A DNA stretch of 64,000 nt from Gallionella capsiferriformans ES-2 (GTDB taxonomy: Bacteria; Pseudomonadota; Gammaproteobacteria; Burkholderiales; Gallionellaceae), in contig NC_014394.1 of the NCBI RefSeq assembly GCF_000145255.1, forward strand, positions 558,001-622,000, written 5' to 3'. A program made the position numbers and the translations under genes. How positions within the stretch are numbered: the stretch's first letter is position 1; every line of letters starts with the position of its first letter. Below are positions 17,169-29,037 of this stretch, piece after piece. The notes beneath the pieces were generated by a model. That model saw nothing but the letters and a program-made list of their open reading frames with translations, was not told the DNA's origin and did not search any database.

Positions 17169-17970
17169 AGCGCGGCAGTCCGGCAAGCACGGAGCGGGCG
17201 TTTTCGGTTGTGGCAAGCGCGAGCGCTTCCAATGGGATGCCGCGCACATTCGCTAATATTTCGGCGATGCGCAGCAGGTACTCGGGCTTGTTGGGGGAGC
17301 CGCGCAGCACAAATTCAGGGGGCATGTCGGGCGCATCAGTTTCCAGCACAAGGCAGGAGAGCGGCAGGGTCGCGGCAAGTTCACGCAAGCGGGTTGCGCG
17401 CGGAAAAGTCGCGGCGCCGCCAAAGCCCAACTTGAAACCCAGTTTGATGAACGCCTCTGCTTGCTCCCGGCTGCCTGAAAAAGCATGGGCAATCCCGCCG
17501 CGGACGGTAATTTGCCGCAGGTGCTTTAACACGATGTCGGTTGCGCGGCGTGTGTGCAGCAGCACCGGCAGATCGAATTCGCGCGCCAGTTTGAGTTGTT
17601 CGACAAAAAAATATTCCTGCCTGGCCCTGTTGTCGCTGCGTATAAAAAAATCCAATCCGATTTCGCCGACGGCGACAGGGTTGCGGGTGCGCAGATAATC
17701 TTGCAATACCCGCAGGTCGTCGGGCGTTGCCGCTTCAATCAACATCGGATGAATGCCGTAGGCGGCCGAACAGGCAGGGTGCTCATCGCACAGCGCGCTA
17801 ACACTTGCGAAATTGGCGCGTGAAACAGACGGCACCACGATATGGCTAATCCCCGTGCTTTGCGCAGCCAGCAGGAGTTCGGCCTGATGGCCGGCAAATT
17901 CGGCCGCATCCAGATGACAGTGCGTGTCGATTAACCCGATGGGTTTACGCTCAGAATTGCAGGTCATCAC
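17167..17970 (-). CDS. TatD family metal-dependent hydrolase
   Basis: 267 aa, the usual length. TIM-barrel metallohydrolase with the metal ligands in IDTHCHLD (N-terminus), [23 protein letters not shown] and [10 protein letters not shown]. Family members are 3'-5' DNA/RNA exonucleases or D-aminoacyl-tRNA deacylase-like enzymes; the exact substrate cannot be told. Two adjacent ATG codons are possible starts (17970, 17967). Divergent from aroC with a short gap. Confidence 0.92.
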   Translation of the reverse strand: MMTCNSERKPIGLIDTHCHLDAAEFAGHQAELLLAAQSTGISHIVVPSVSRANFASVSALCDEHPACSAAYGIHPMLIEAATPDDLRVLQDYLRTRNPVAVGEIGLDFFIRSDNRARQEYFFVEQLKLAREFDLPVLLHTRRATDIVLKHLRQITVRGGIAHAFSGSREQAEAFIKLGFKLGFGGAATFPRATRLRELAATLPLSCLVLETDAPDMPPEFVLRGSPNKPEYLLRIAEILANVRGIPLEALALATTENARSVLAGLPR

Positions 17971-18048
17971 AAAGCTCGCTTTTTAATGGGGCAGGTGTCT
18001 ATGTTAAACTGCGCGACTTATTTGCGCATCTTTTCGACTGGATTGCTT

Positions 18049-19146
18049 ATGTCAGGAAACACCTTTGGTCTTATTTTTACCGTAACCTCATTCGGCGAAT
18101 CGCATGGTGCCGCGATCGGCTGTGTCGTCGATGGTTGTCCGCCGGGGCTGGCGTTAACTGAAGCGGACATCCAGCACGATTTGGATAGGAGGAAGCCCGG
18201 TACCTCGCGGCACGTCACGCAAAGGCGCGAGTCGGATACGGTCGAAATTTTGTCCGGTGTGTTTGAGGGTAAGACCACCGGCACGCCGATTGCACTGCTG
18301 ATCCGTAACGAAGATCAGCGCAGCCGCGATTATGGCAATATCAGCGAGACTTTCCGTCCCGGACACGCCGATTACACCTACACGCAAAAATACGGGTTTC
18401 GCGATCATCGCGGCGGCGGTCGCTCATCGGCGCGCGAGACAGCGGTACGTGTGGCGGCAGGAGCGATTGCCAAAAAATGGCTGAATGAGCGTTACGGCGT
18501 GGTCATACGCGGTTATATTTCTCAGTTGGGCGAAATCGAGATGCCGTTTGTGAGCTGGGAGGGCGTGAACGACAACCCGTTTTTCGCAGCCGACCCAGCG
18601 GTGGTCGCTCCCTTGGAAGACTACATGGATGCATTGCGCAAATCCGGCGATTCGATCGGTGCCGCGTTGACGGTCGTGGCCCAAAATGTGCCTGTGGGTT
18701 GGGGAGAGCCGGTGTACGACAGGCTGGATGCGGAAATCGCTTATGCGCTGATGGGGATCAATGCGGCCAAGGGCGTGGAAATTGGCGACGGTTTTGCTTG
18801 TGTCGCACAGAAGGGCAGTGTGCATGGCGATGAGATGACGCCGGAAGGTTTTTTATCGAATCATGCAGGCGGAATTTTGGGCGGCATTTCGACCGGGCAG
18901 GACATCGTTGCCCGCCTCGCGATCAAACCCACTTCCAGCATTCGTATTCCGCGCCATTCGATCAATGCAGCCGGTGAGCCTGTGATGGTGGAGACGCACG
19001 GTCGTCACGACCCTTGTGTTGGCATACGCGCGACGCCCATCGCTGAAGCCATGCTGGCGCTGGTGCTGATCGATCATGCGCTGCGCCATCGTGCACAAAA
19101 CGCCGATGTGGTGTGCGGGACGCCGAAGATTGCGGGAAGTATTTAG
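18049..19146 (+). CDS. aroC: chorismate synthase
   Basis: 365 aa from the ATG at 18049, giving the family start [20 protein letters not shown]; the frame is open upstream but that part has no family similarity. It converts 5-enolpyruvylshikimate 3-phosphate to chorismate with reduced FMN. Signatures GESHG near the N-terminus, [14 protein letters not shown] and [11 protein letters not shown] in the middle, and a C-terminal [18 protein letters not shown] are visible. A heptamer-type intergenic element follows the stop codon. Confidence 0.96.
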   Translation: MSGNTFGLIFTVTSFGESHGAAIGCVVDGCPPGLALTEADIQHDLDRRKPGTSRHVTQRRESDTVEILSGVFEGKTTGTPIALLIRNEDQRSRDYGNISETFRPGHADYTYTQKYGFRDHRGGGRSSARETAVRVAAGAIAKKWLNERYGVVIRGYISQLGEIEMPFVSWEGVNDNPFFAADPAVVAPLEDYMDALRKSGDSIGAALTVVAQNVPVGWGEPVYDRLDAEIAYALMGINAAKGVEIGDGFACVAQKGSVHGDEMTPEGFLSNHAGGILGGISTGQDIVARLAIKPTSSIRIPRHSINAAGEPVMVETHGRHDPCVGIRATPIAEAMLALVLIDHALRHRAQNADVVCGTPKIAGSI

Positions 19147-19180
19147 TGGCAAGTCGTGAGCGGTGGGAATCCCCGTTCGA

Positions 19181-19203
19181 TCCTCAATCCTGAATCCTGA
19201 TTT
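19181..19203 (-). repeat. heptamer-phased intergenic element (single arm)
   Basis: Three consecutive 7-mers, TCCTCAA TCCTGAA TCCTGAT, then a T-run, lie just before the next ATG. On the minus strand this reads as the ATCAGGATTCAGGATTGAGG type also seen at 36.9 kb. Only one arm is clearly preserved here. Confidence 0.6.
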
Positions 19204-19208
19204 TTGCC

Positions 19209-19694
19209 ATGATCGAAACTGCGACGCTGATTACATTGTGCATGCTGTATCTGATTTTCTTCCGGCCGGGCAAGACGCCGCCGTTGGAAAATCCGCTGGT
19301 CATCGAGCGTCCCGGACAGTACCATCTGACGCTGGCGCCGCAACTCAATCTCGCGCAATCCTTCATTGAGGCCATAGTCCGGCAGATTGCATCTTTAGCG
19401 GATGTGCCTGCCAATACAGAGACGTACTATTTTGAAGTTCGCGACAGCGAGGTCTCGGCGCACGGGTTTGAGTGTTACCTGTTGGCGATCACGCGGCGCG
19501 AAGGCCTGTTGTATATTCAGGCCGCTCCCCCGTTATCTAAAGATCAAAGCACGTATCTGACTGTTATCAGTGAGTTTGCCCATCGGGTGTTAGTCAGATT
19601 CCCCGATGATGAAGCCCATGCACCCGCTGAAGAAATTGTGAGCGCGGTGCAACAGGCATCGAAACAGCGCGGCAATCAGATTAAATCGCTGTGA
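19209..19694 (+). CDS. conserved hypothetical protein with N-terminal membrane anchor
   Basis: 161 aa, family not recognised. Residues about 4-19 form one hydrophobic segment followed by RPGKTPP, suggesting an N-in anchor with a soluble domain. The rest is mixed alpha/beta with no catalytic motif that I can see. It overlaps the next gene by 4 bp (GTGA), a strong sign of co-translation with the HEAGH membrane protein. Confidence 0.7.
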   Translation: MIETATLITLCMLYLIFFRPGKTPPLENPLVIERPGQYHLTLAPQLNLAQSFIEAIVRQIASLADVPANTETYYFEVRDSEVSAHGFECYLLAITRREGLLYIQAAPPLSKDQSTYLTVISEFAHRVLVRFPDDEAHAPAEEIVSAVQQASKQRGNQIKSL

Positions 19695-20215
19695 ATGAGG
19701 AAGATTCCGGCGAGTGGGAACCTGTCACAGGCTGGGGCGTGGCAAGCTATCTGTTTTTTGCGCTGCTCATCCTATGGTTGTCGCACAGCGAAGGACACTG
19801 GGTTTTTCTGCTCGACAACGCGAATCTGGCCTTGCACGAGGCAGGGCATCCGGCATTGAGCTTGATCAGTGACCGCCTCACGGTCTATGGCGGCACGCTG
19901 ATGCAACTGGTGTTTCCATTATCTGCAGGTTTTCATTTTTATCGCCGGGGTGAAACACTGTCCGTTGCCTTTGCTGTGTTGTGGCTAGGCGAAAATTTGT
20001 TCAATATCGCGGTGTATATGGCCGATGCACGGGTGCAGATTTTACCTTTGGTGGGAAACGGTGAGCATGACTGGACAGAAATTTTCAGTCGCTGGGGCGT
20101 GCTGGACTGGGATACGGGGATTGCAGCGCTGGTGCGCGTGGCAGGCTGGTTGCTGATCCTCGCCGCCGCTGTGTGGTTAGGATATCGCCACCGCAGCGCG
20201 AGTGTTACTTTTTGA
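19691..20215 (+). CDS. integral membrane protein with HEAGH motif
   Basis: 174 aa from GTG at 19691, overlapping the previous stop. Several hydrophobic segments are visible (about 14-32, 60-80, 90-112, 145-163). LALHEAGHPALS contains HExxH, the zinc-binding pattern of membrane metallopeptidases, but the second ligand motif of the M50/S2P group (such as LDG) is not evident, so protease activity is unproven. The 3' end overlaps the convergent glycosyltransferase gene by 11 bp. Confidence 0.68.
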   Translation: MNEEDSGEWEPVTGWGVASYLFFALLILWLSHSEGHWVFLLDNANLALHEAGHPALSLISDRLTVYGGTLMQLVFPLSAGFHFYRRGETLSVAFAVLWLGENLFNIAVYMADARVQILPLVGNGEHDWTEIFSRWGVLDWDTGIAALVRVAGWLLILAAAVWLGYRHRSASVTF

Positions 20216-21851
20216 TTTCCTTATAGAGCCGGTACTGCTCATGGTTGTCCGTTTTTCGACTCCCTTCCCAGATTTTTTCATAGCGACTCTCATCCATCAG
20301 CGGTCTGGAAATCTTTTCGCCCTGAATTAGACGCAGTTCGCAGAAGCGCGCCGGGTCACGCCGTGTGATGATATTGCCAAAATAATGCAGCATGGCGCGT
20401 TGGGCATCGCCTAAAGAGGCGTTGCGTGCCACGCAGTTGGCCTCTGCCGGCATGGCGGCACTGAGGGAGGCGACCATGCCACGGTAGCTCTTGCCGCTGT
20501 CAAGCCAGGGAAGCCAGAGTGTCATTGCGAGTATCCAGATCAGCGTGATGCCGGAGGCCCAGTTGACGACGGCGCGGCGCATCGAACGACCCACGCGCCA
20601 GACGAGTACCAGCCACAAGACGGTTGATGCGAAGGCGATGGCGACGGCCGGGTTTTGAAACACCGGCACGAAGCCCGGTTGATATTCTTTCATCAGCGAG
20701 GTGACTTTGGCGTGATTATCCAGCAGCAGTCCCGCCCAGCCCCACCACAGCAGAATGGCTAACAGCGCGAAGGTCATCAGTCCGAACCAGTCCAGCGCGT
20801 TGGCAGCTCCGCGCTTGAGCATGGAAAGCGAGGCGGTCGCCAGCAGTGCAACTGGCAACAGCATCGGCAGCGCATAGGCTTCTTTGACGTTGGTCGACAG
20901 GCTCAAAACCACCAGCATCACGACAAATGCGACGAGGGGGAGCTGCAGATCATCGCGTTGAGCTAAGCGCTTGCGTTCCCGCCAGACGGCCCAGACGGCC
21001 AGCGGCAGGGCAGGCCAGGCGAGCCAAGGCAGGCTTTTCAGATAATAAAATGCCTCTGTGTCTGGTCCTTTTTGAATAAAGCTAAGCCAGCCGCCGATGT
21101 TGAGCGACCAGGCCCATTCAGCAAATAATTTCGGTGCCTGCTGATGCAGCAGATAAGGCCAGATTGTCAGAAACGGCAGTGCAACGAGGGTGGACAGGCC
21201 GACGCTGAGCAGATAGTTGCGGCAGCGCCAGTTCCGAAATAAGGCTGGCAAGAGGGATGCGATCAGTACAAACAGCAGCGGTGAGATGAATCCTTTGGAT
21301 AAAAAGCCGATGCCGCAGCCAAGTCCTGTCCAGATACCGGCACGCAGGGCGCGCTCCTGACTGTGCGCAAAGCCGTAGAGCATCATTGCACAGCCTGTGA
21401 GCAGCGTAAGGTCCGTAATCATTTCGTGGGATCTGACCAGCATACCGATGCAGCCGATCAGGATGATGCTGGCGGCCCAGCCGCGATTTTCGCCATACAA
21501 TTTACGACCGGCAAGGCCGATGAACAACAGGGTGAGCGCGCTGTAAAACCCGCTTGCGAGCCGCGCGCCATCGTGCAGGGCCAGCCATGGCGAGAGCAGC
21601 TTGGCCGTCAGGGCCGCAGTCCAATAATACAGCGGCGGATTAGCCATAAACGGTTCGCCGGCCAGCGTGGGGATCAACCAGTTGCCGCTTTGCAGCATGC
21701 TATAGACCACGCCGAAACTGTAAGCATCTTCGGGTTTCCAGGGGTCATGGCCGACGAGCCCTGTCGCGACCCAGACGGTGCAGAGCAGCGCCAGCATCAC
21801 AGCCTTGGCGGGCGTGACGGGATTCGGGTCGGTGGGCTTAATGAAATACAT
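20205..21851 (-). CDS. GT39-family (ArnT/PMT-like) membrane glycosyltransferase
   Basis: 548 aa, polytopic. The N-terminal loop after the first helix contains DPWKPEDAYSFG, with the acidic residue expected for the lipid-linked-sugar transferases of the PMT_2/ArnT group, and PPLYYWTAAL follows. About ten hydrophobic helices fill residues 15-430, and a soluble C-terminal domain occupies about 440-548. Such enzymes move sugars from polyprenyl-phosphate donors to lipid A, glycans or proteins on the periplasmic side. The acceptor is not predictable. It follows the M48 protease gene with a 9-bp gap and is likely co-transcribed with it. Confidence 0.83.
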   Translation of the reverse strand: MYFIKPTDPNPVTPAKAVMLALLCTVWVATGLVGHDPWKPEDAYSFGVVYSMLQSGNWLIPTLAGEPFMANPPLYYWTAALTAKLLSPWLALHDGARLASGFYSALTLLFIGLAGRKLYGENRGWAASIILIGCIGMLVRSHEMITDLTLLTGCAMMLYGFAHSQERALRAGIWTGLGCGIGFLSKGFISPLLFVLIASLLPALFRNWRCRNYLLSVGLSTLVALPFLTIWPYLLHQQAPKLFAEWAWSLNIGGWLSFIQKGPDTEAFYYLKSLPWLAWPALPLAVWAVWRERKRLAQRDDLQLPLVAFVVMLVVLSLSTNVKEAYALPMLLPVALLATASLSMLKRGAANALDWFGLMTFALLAILLWWGWAGLLLDNHAKVTSLMKEYQPGFVPVFQNPAVAIAFASTVLWLVLVWRVGRSMRRAVVNWASGITLIWILAMTLWLPWLDSGKSYRGMVASLSAAMPAEANCVARNASLGDAQRAMLHYFGNIITRRDPARFCELRLIQGEKISRPLMDESRYEKIWEGSRKTDNHEQYRLYKEIKK

Positions 21852-21860
21852 GACAGCGCG

Positions 21861-23279
21861 TTATCTGACCAGTTTGATTTGCTGGCCGGCCACAGGCTCG
21901 CCGTCCGGGAAGTTCGCATTAATCAGGCGTAAATAGTTTTCAGCCGACTGACCCAATGGCGAGTCTTGCGCCAGCTCCGCGTAGCTGTCTCCCTTTTTCG
22001 CTGTGATCACGTGCAGCGTGAGGGGTTTGAGGAATTGGCGTTCATCGGAGGTGATGCTATGAAAACTTTTTACGGTCCTGATCACTTCATCGCGATGCGC
22101 GGCGAGGAGGTTGTTGTCCTTTCCTTTGGCTTGCAGCACAAAGGCTTGCTTGTCGTGAAACACAACACCGCCTGCTGTATCGGGTTGCTCGAACAGTGCT
22201 GCGGGTAATCCATTGATGTAGGTATTGGTAATTTGAGCGCTATAGCTGGTCATGCGACGCGTGTATGCTTCGGGCGTGCCCTTTGGCATCTCGTCCAGTT
22301 TCATCTGCATTTTGACGTCACCGTTCGGGCTGACGGCTATCAGTGAGGTCGGCAGATTGTGTATTTGCCATGTCTTGGGGAATTGCAGGGCGATGCCCAG
22401 TTCGCCGTGATAAAAGGCGTTGTAGCGGACAACCCCCTGATCGCTGTTTTCATTGAAAATCAGGCCTTCTGTGGCGGCAAGGAATTCGCGGCGTCCGGTA
22501 AAATGGGTGGCGGAGGTGAGTTTGTCTGATTCGGCTACGGCCTGTTTTAAGCGCGTGTCGTTGTCCGGGTGGCTGGCAAATACGCCATGATAGCGGCGCG
22601 GCTCGCGCCCTTCCTGTTTGGCGAGTATGGCGTCTTGCAATTCCTGATTTTTCAGCACGCCGATCACGGTGATGATCGCTTGTGGATCGTAGTCGGTGCG
22701 TGCCAGATACTCGGCACCCAGCTTGTCGGCTTCCAGTTCGTGGTCTCGCCCGTAGCCTGACAGCAATGCGCCGCCAATCAGGTTAGTCAGATTGCTGCCG
22801 CCCATGGTGTTGATTCCGGGTACGAAGAGTGATGCGATCGTCATGCCGATGTTGGCCGCTTGCGCCGCACTTTGCTGACGCACGCCGTGGCGCGCGGTTA
22901 CGTGGCCGATTTCGTGGCCCAGAACGGCTGCGAGTTCCGCTTCCGAATTGAGATAGGCCATAATGCCGCGCGTGATATAGACGTAGCCGCCGGGGAGCGC
23001 AAACGCATTGATGTCCGGCGTGTCGAGCACGGTGAAGTGGTATTGCAAGCCGGGGCGATGGCTCTGCTTTGCTATTTTCTGGCCGATACGATTAACGTAG
23101 TCTTGCAATGCGCGTGAGCCGTAAACCTTGTATTGCTTTTTGATCTGCTCGTCGTTTTGGCGACCGATGGCGACTTCCTGTTTCTCTGACATCATCACAA
23201 AATCGTTGGAGCCGGTCACGGGATTTTGTGCGCAACCGGACAGCAGGGCCGCAATCAGGGGGATGATCAGAAAGCGCAT
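21861..23279 (-). CDS. M48-family periplasmic metalloprotease lipoprotein
   Basis: 472 aa. The N-terminus is a lipoprotein signal peptide ending LLSGC (Cys16). The M48 catalytic helix VLGHEIGHVTARHG has zinc ligands His122 and His126 with Glu123, and the third ligand lies in HELEADKLGAEYLA. The C-terminal half is not the TPR region of BepA; it ends in a LysM-like stretch (TAKKGDSYAELAQDS to QQIKLVR). Related proteins do outer-membrane protein quality control. Leads the two-gene group with the GT39 gene. Confidence 0.87.
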   Translation of the reverse strand: MRFLIIPLIAALLSGCAQNPVTGSNDFVMMSEKQEVAIGRQNDEQIKKQYKVYGSRALQDYVNRIGQKIAKQSHRPGLQYHFTVLDTPDINAFALPGGYVYITRGIMAYLNSEAELAAVLGHEIGHVTARHGVRQQSAAQAANIGMTIASLFVPGINTMGGSNLTNLIGGALLSGYGRDHELEADKLGAEYLARTDYDPQAIITVIGVLKNQELQDAILAKQEGREPRRYHGVFASHPDNDTRLKQAVAESDKLTSATHFTGRREFLAATEGLIFNENSDQGVVRYNAFYHGELGIALQFPKTWQIHNLPTSLIAVSPNGDVKMQMKLDEMPKGTPEAYTRRMTSYSAQITNTYINGLPAALFEQPDTAGGVVFHDKQAFVLQAKGKDNNLLAAHRDEVIRTVKSFHSITSDERQFLKPLTLHVITAKKGDSYAELAQDSPLGQSAENYLRLINANFPDGEPVAGQQIKLVR

Positions 23280-23327
23280 CGGTATTCCTTTTCGAAAATT
23301 GGATAAGGCTACACGTTTAAAACAACA

Positions 23328-23349
23328 AAGGGCAGCTCAAGCTGCCCTT
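23328..23349 (-). terminator. terminator after rpmE
   Basis: AAGGGCAGC and GCTGCCCTT form a perfect 9-bp stem with a 4-nt loop. On the minus strand the stem is followed by a T-rich tail (TTGTTGTTTT), so it terminates rpmE about 45 bp after its stop codon and isolates it from the M48 gene. Confidence 0.85.
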
Positions 23350-23393
23350 CGATGAGGTTCTGTGCGAAGGGTTCCCTCGCGCAGCTGTTATAT

Positions 23394-23606
23394 TTAAGCA
23401 GCCTTTGTTGCGTATTTTTGACGGAACTTGTCAATACGGCCAGCAGTATCAACAATTTTCTGTGTGCCGGTATAGAACGGGTGGCATTCAGAGCAAACTT
23501 CAATGCTCAATGTGGTCTTCGCCATGGATGAGTTTGTCTTGAAACAATTGCCGCAGCTGCAAGTTACGGTAATTTCGTGGTAATCGGGATGTGTATTGGC
23601 TTTCAT
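23394..23606 (-). CDS. rpmE: 50S ribosomal protein L31 (zinc-binding type)
   Basis: 70 aa. L31 bridges the ribosomal subunits. The four cysteines CSCGNC near residues 16-21 and CSEC near 38-41 show the zinc-containing (C+) form, rather than the zinc-free paralogue used in zinc limitation. The gene stands alone with its own promoter and terminator. Confidence 0.95.
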   Translation of the reverse strand: MKANTHPDYHEITVTCSCGNCFKTNSSMAKTTLSIEVCSECHPFYTGTQKIVDTAGRIDKFRQKYATKAA

Positions 23607-23671
23607 TTTTTTTTCCTAGCAGGTAATTTGATGCGGCGGGTGTGCGCATTCGGGTTGTAATCCAGCCGAGC

Positions 23672-23700
23672 ATTATCCATAAATCACGGCCACTGCGCAA
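23672..23700 (-). promoter_or_regulatory. sigma70-type promoter of rpmE
   Basis: On the minus strand TTGCGC (23700-23695) is followed after 17 bp by GATAAT (23677-23672). Spacing is ideal and the position about 65 bp upstream of rpmE fits a single-gene transcript. Confidence 0.55.
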
Positions 23701-23743
23701 ATATTTGTGTGTTGTTTAAATATTCGTGCCGGGCTGTATCCGT

Positions 23744-26266
<2,523 letters not shown>

Positions 26267-26289
26267 GTCATGCGCCTCAAAGGTAATAG

Positions 26290-26319
26290 TTGAGCATAGT
26301 CAGCGCTATCGTTTAGAAT
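26290..26319 (+). promoter_or_regulatory. candidate promoter of the mla operon
   Basis: TTGAGC (26290-26295), 18-bp spacer, TAGAAT (26314-26319), 28 bp upstream of the mlaF start codon. Both boxes deviate from consensus, so the call is moderate. Confidence 0.45.
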
Positions 26320-26346
26320 GCGCGAATTGATCATTGGAATTAAAAC

Positions 26347-27150
26347 TTGCCTGCGCCCTCCCTAGTCGAAATTCGCGACCTTAACTTCACCTATGATAAG
26401 CGCCCTGTCCTGCAGGGTATCAATATGACGTTTCCGAAAGGAAAGTTGGTTGCTATCATGGGCTTGAGTGGTTGTGGCAAAACGACCCTGCTGCGGCACA
26501 TCGGCGGGGCGCTGAAGCCTACTCGTGGCTACGTCAAATTTGACGGTCAGCTAATGCATGAGCTTGATCCGAAAGCGCTGTACCTGATGCGACGCAAAAT
26601 GGGCATGTTGTTCCAGTTTGGTGCGCTTTTCACCGATATGTCGGTATATGACAACGTGGCGTTTCAAATGCGTGAACATACCGATTTGTCTGAAGAGATG
26701 ATACATAATCTGGTGATCATGAAACTGAATGCGGTAGGTTTGCGCGGGGCGCAGCACATGATGCCGTCTGAATTGTCCGGCGGTATGGCGCGTCGCGTCG
26801 CATTGGCTAGAACCATGGCGCTGGACCCGATGCTTGTGATGTATGACGAGCCGTTCGCGGGCCTTGATCCGATATCGATGACGGTGATTGGCGATTTGAT
26901 ACGCAGTCTGAACGATGCACTGGGTGCGACCTCGATTATCGTCACACACGATATTCAGGAATCGCTCAAGATTGTTGACTATGTCTATTTTATGGCGAAC
27001 GGCGTGATTGTCGCGGAAGGTACGCCGGATGAACTTCGCGCCTGTGACACGGATTTTGTACGTCAGTTTGTGCACGGCGAGATGGACGGGCCGGTACCAT
27101 TTCATTATCCCGGCGTTGATTATCGCCAGGCTTTAAATTTACGGGCTTGA
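26347..27150 (+). CDS. mlaF: phospholipid ABC transporter ATP-binding protein MlaF
   Basis: 267 aa from a TTG start at 26347 (then PAPSLVEIRDLNFTYD). ATPase of the Mla system that moves phospholipids between inner and outer membranes to keep lipid asymmetry. Walker A GLSGCGKTT (39-47), Q-loop near MLFQFGALF, ABC signature LSGGMARR (143-150), Walker B LVMYDEPFAGLD, H-loop VTHD. First gene of mlaFEDCB, with mlaE 4 bp downstream. The TTG start has only a weak ribosome binding site. Confidence 0.95.
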   Translation: MPAPSLVEIRDLNFTYDKRPVLQGINMTFPKGKLVAIMGLSGCGKTTLLRHIGGALKPTRGYVKFDGQLMHELDPKALYLMRRKMGMLFQFGALFTDMSVYDNVAFQMREHTDLSEEMIHNLVIMKLNAVGLRGAQHMMPSELSGGMARRVALARTMALDPMLVMYDEPFAGLDPISMTVIGDLIRSLNDALGATSIIVTHDIQESLKIVDYVYFMANGVIVAEGTPDELRACDTDFVRQFVHGEMDGPVPFHYPGVDYRQALNLRA

Positions 27151-27154
27151 AATT

Positions 27155-27943
27155 ATGGCAGTCGTTAAAACTATAAGTGCAATTGGTCATCGCATCGTCG
27201 ACACCGTCTGGCGTATCGGTGTGGCGGCGCGTTTTTTCTTTCTGACCCTGCTGTATTCAGGGAACTGTTTAAGGCGTTTTCATCTGGTTATCAAGGAGTT
27301 GTTTTCCACCGGGGTAATGTCCTTGATCATCATCATCGTGGCAGGTTTGTTTGTTGGTATGGTGTTGGGCTTGCAAGGGTACGAAACGCTCAAGCGCTAT
27401 GGTTCTGAATCGGCATTGGGCGTGATGGTGGCACTGGGATTGGTGCGCGAGCTAGGGCCTGTGATGGCCGCATTGCTGTTCGCCAGTCGTGCAGGCTCTG
27501 CAATGACGGCTGAAATCGGCTTGATGAAGGCGACCGAACAAATTTCGGCGATGGAAATGATGGCCGTCAATCCGATCGCGCGCATCGTTGCGCCGCGTTT
27601 TTGGGCCGGGGTGATTTCCATGCCGCTACTGGCGGCGTTGTTTAGTGCGGTCGGAATTTTCGGCGGCTATCTCGTCGGTGTCGTGCAGATTGGTGTGGAT
27701 GAAGGTTCATTCTGGTCGCAGATGCAGGCAGCGGTTGATTTTCGCGAAGACATCATGAATGGGATTATCAAAAGTGTCGTATTTGGGACGGTGGTGACGG
27801 TAATCGCTTTGTTCGAGGGATTCGATGCGCCTCCGACTGCAGAAGGCGTGTCGGGCGCCACGACCCGCACTGTTGTAACGTCGTCACTGGCGATTTTGAT
27901 GTTGGACTTTGTATTGACTGCAATCATGTTTAGAGGGGCTTAA
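27155..27943 (+). CDS. mlaE: phospholipid ABC transporter permease MlaE
   Basis: 262 aa, inner-membrane permease of the Mla complex. Hydrophobic segments and the family motifs RELGPVMAALLFASRAGSAMTAEIGLMK and GATTRTVVTSSLAILMLDFVLT are present (domain MlaE/YrbE). It lies between mlaF and mlaD with gaps of 4 and 3 bp. Confidence 0.95.
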   Translation: MAVVKTISAIGHRIVDTVWRIGVAARFFFLTLLYSGNCLRRFHLVIKELFSTGVMSLIIIIVAGLFVGMVLGLQGYETLKRYGSESALGVMVALGLVRELGPVMAALLFASRAGSAMTAEIGLMKATEQISAMEMMAVNPIARIVAPRFWAGVISMPLLAALFSAVGIFGGYLVGVVQIGVDEGSFWSQMQAAVDFREDIMNGIIKSVVFGTVVTVIALFEGFDAPPTAEGVSGATTRTVVTSSLAILMLDFVLTAIMFRGA

Positions 27944-27946
27944 GAG

Positions 27947-28423
27947 ATGGAACGGACAACTTTGGATTTATGGGTGGGCATGTTTGTGGTGGCAGGGATC
28001 GGTGCGCTGGTGATGCTGGCGATGAAAGTCGGTAATCTGGGTACCTACAATGTTTCTGAAACGTATCAGGTGCATGCCTATTTCTCCAATATCGGTGGAT
28101 TGAAGCCTAAAGCATCGATTCGCAGTGCTGGGGTGCTGGTGGGACGTGTGACATCTATTTCGCTCGATACGGAACGTTATGAAGCCAATGTGGTCATGAA
28201 CGTGGACAAGCGTTACCAGTTTCCCAAGGATACCTTCGCCAATATTCTGACGTCTGGCTTGTTGGGGGAGCAATACATTGGTCTGGTGCCAGGCGGCGAG
28301 ACGGAGATGATCAAAGACGGCGACCTTTTGAAGCAAACGCAATCGGCGATGGTGCTGGAAGATTTGATCGGTAAATTTATGTACAGCAAGGCTGCAGAGC
28401 CTGCAAAAGAGGAGTCGAAATGA
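27947..28423 (+). CDS. mlaD: phospholipid transport substrate-binding protein MlaD (MCE)
   Basis: 158 aa. One N-terminal transmembrane helix (about 7-24) anchors a single MCE domain (about 38-118; FSNIGGLKPKASIRSAGVLVG, SGLLGEQYIGLVPGG). It forms the periplasmic hexamer ring on MlaFE. The C-terminal tail is rich in Lys and Glu. It overlaps mlaC by 4 bp (ATGA). Confidence 0.95.
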   Translation: MERTTLDLWVGMFVVAGIGALVMLAMKVGNLGTYNVSETYQVHAYFSNIGGLKPKASIRSAGVLVGRVTSISLDTERYEANVVMNVDKRYQFPKDTFANILTSGLLGEQYIGLVPGGETEMIKDGDLLKQTQSAMVLEDLIGKFMYSKAAEPAKEESK

Positions 28424-29037
28424 AGCGTATTTTATTGAGTATGGTAGTGGGTTTGTCGTGTGTTACGGCTCAAGCTGAAATACAGGCACCCGATGCGATG
28501 ATCAAGGATGTGGCTCAGGAAGTCATCGTCATCATCAAGCAGGACGCCGGCAGTAAGGCGGATAACCAGAAGAAAATTCTGGCGCTGGTCGATGCCCGCG
28601 TACTGCCTAATTTTGATTTTACCCACATGACTCAGTTGGCTGTCGGCCGCTACTGGAGGCAGGCGACGCCTGAGCAGCAAAAAGCACTGGTGGCCGAATT
28701 CCGCAATATGCTGGTGCGCACTTATGCGAATGCCTTGTCGATGTACCGCGATCAGAAAATTGAAGTTAGGCCGGTCAAAATGAATGCGGGCGATAAAGAG
28801 GTTGTTGTGAACACGCGCATCATTAAATCCAGTGGTCAGCCGACACTGGTTGATTACAAAATGGAAAAAGAAGCGGATGGCTGGAAGGTGTACGACGTTG
28901 TCATTGAGGCGGTGAGTCTGGTGACGAATTATCGCGGGCAATTTGCGACGACGATCCAGCAGTCGGGTATTGACGGCTTGATCAAGGAATTGTCCGGAAT
29001 GAATGCGGGCTCAGTGCGCAAGGCAGACGTTAAGTGA
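28420..29037 (+). CDS. mlaC: periplasmic phospholipid shuttle MlaC
   Basis: 205 aa. Signal peptide at 1-19 (MKRILLSMVVGLSCVTAQA, probable cleavage after AQA). The mature part is the Ttg2/MlaC fold that carries a phospholipid across the periplasm between the MlaD ring and the outer-membrane lipoprotein MlaA. MlaA is not seen in this window. Overlaps both neighbours by 4 bp. Confidence 0.94.
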   Translation: MKRILLSMVVGLSCVTAQAEIQAPDAMIKDVAQEVIVIIKQDAGSKADNQKKILALVDARVLPNFDFTHMTQLAVGRYWRQATPEQQKALVAEFRNMLVRTYANALSMYRDQKIEVRPVKMNAGDKEVVVNTRIIKSSGQPTLVDYKMEKEADGWKVYDVVIEAVSLVTNYRGQFATTIQQSGIDGLIKELSGMNAGSVRKADVK

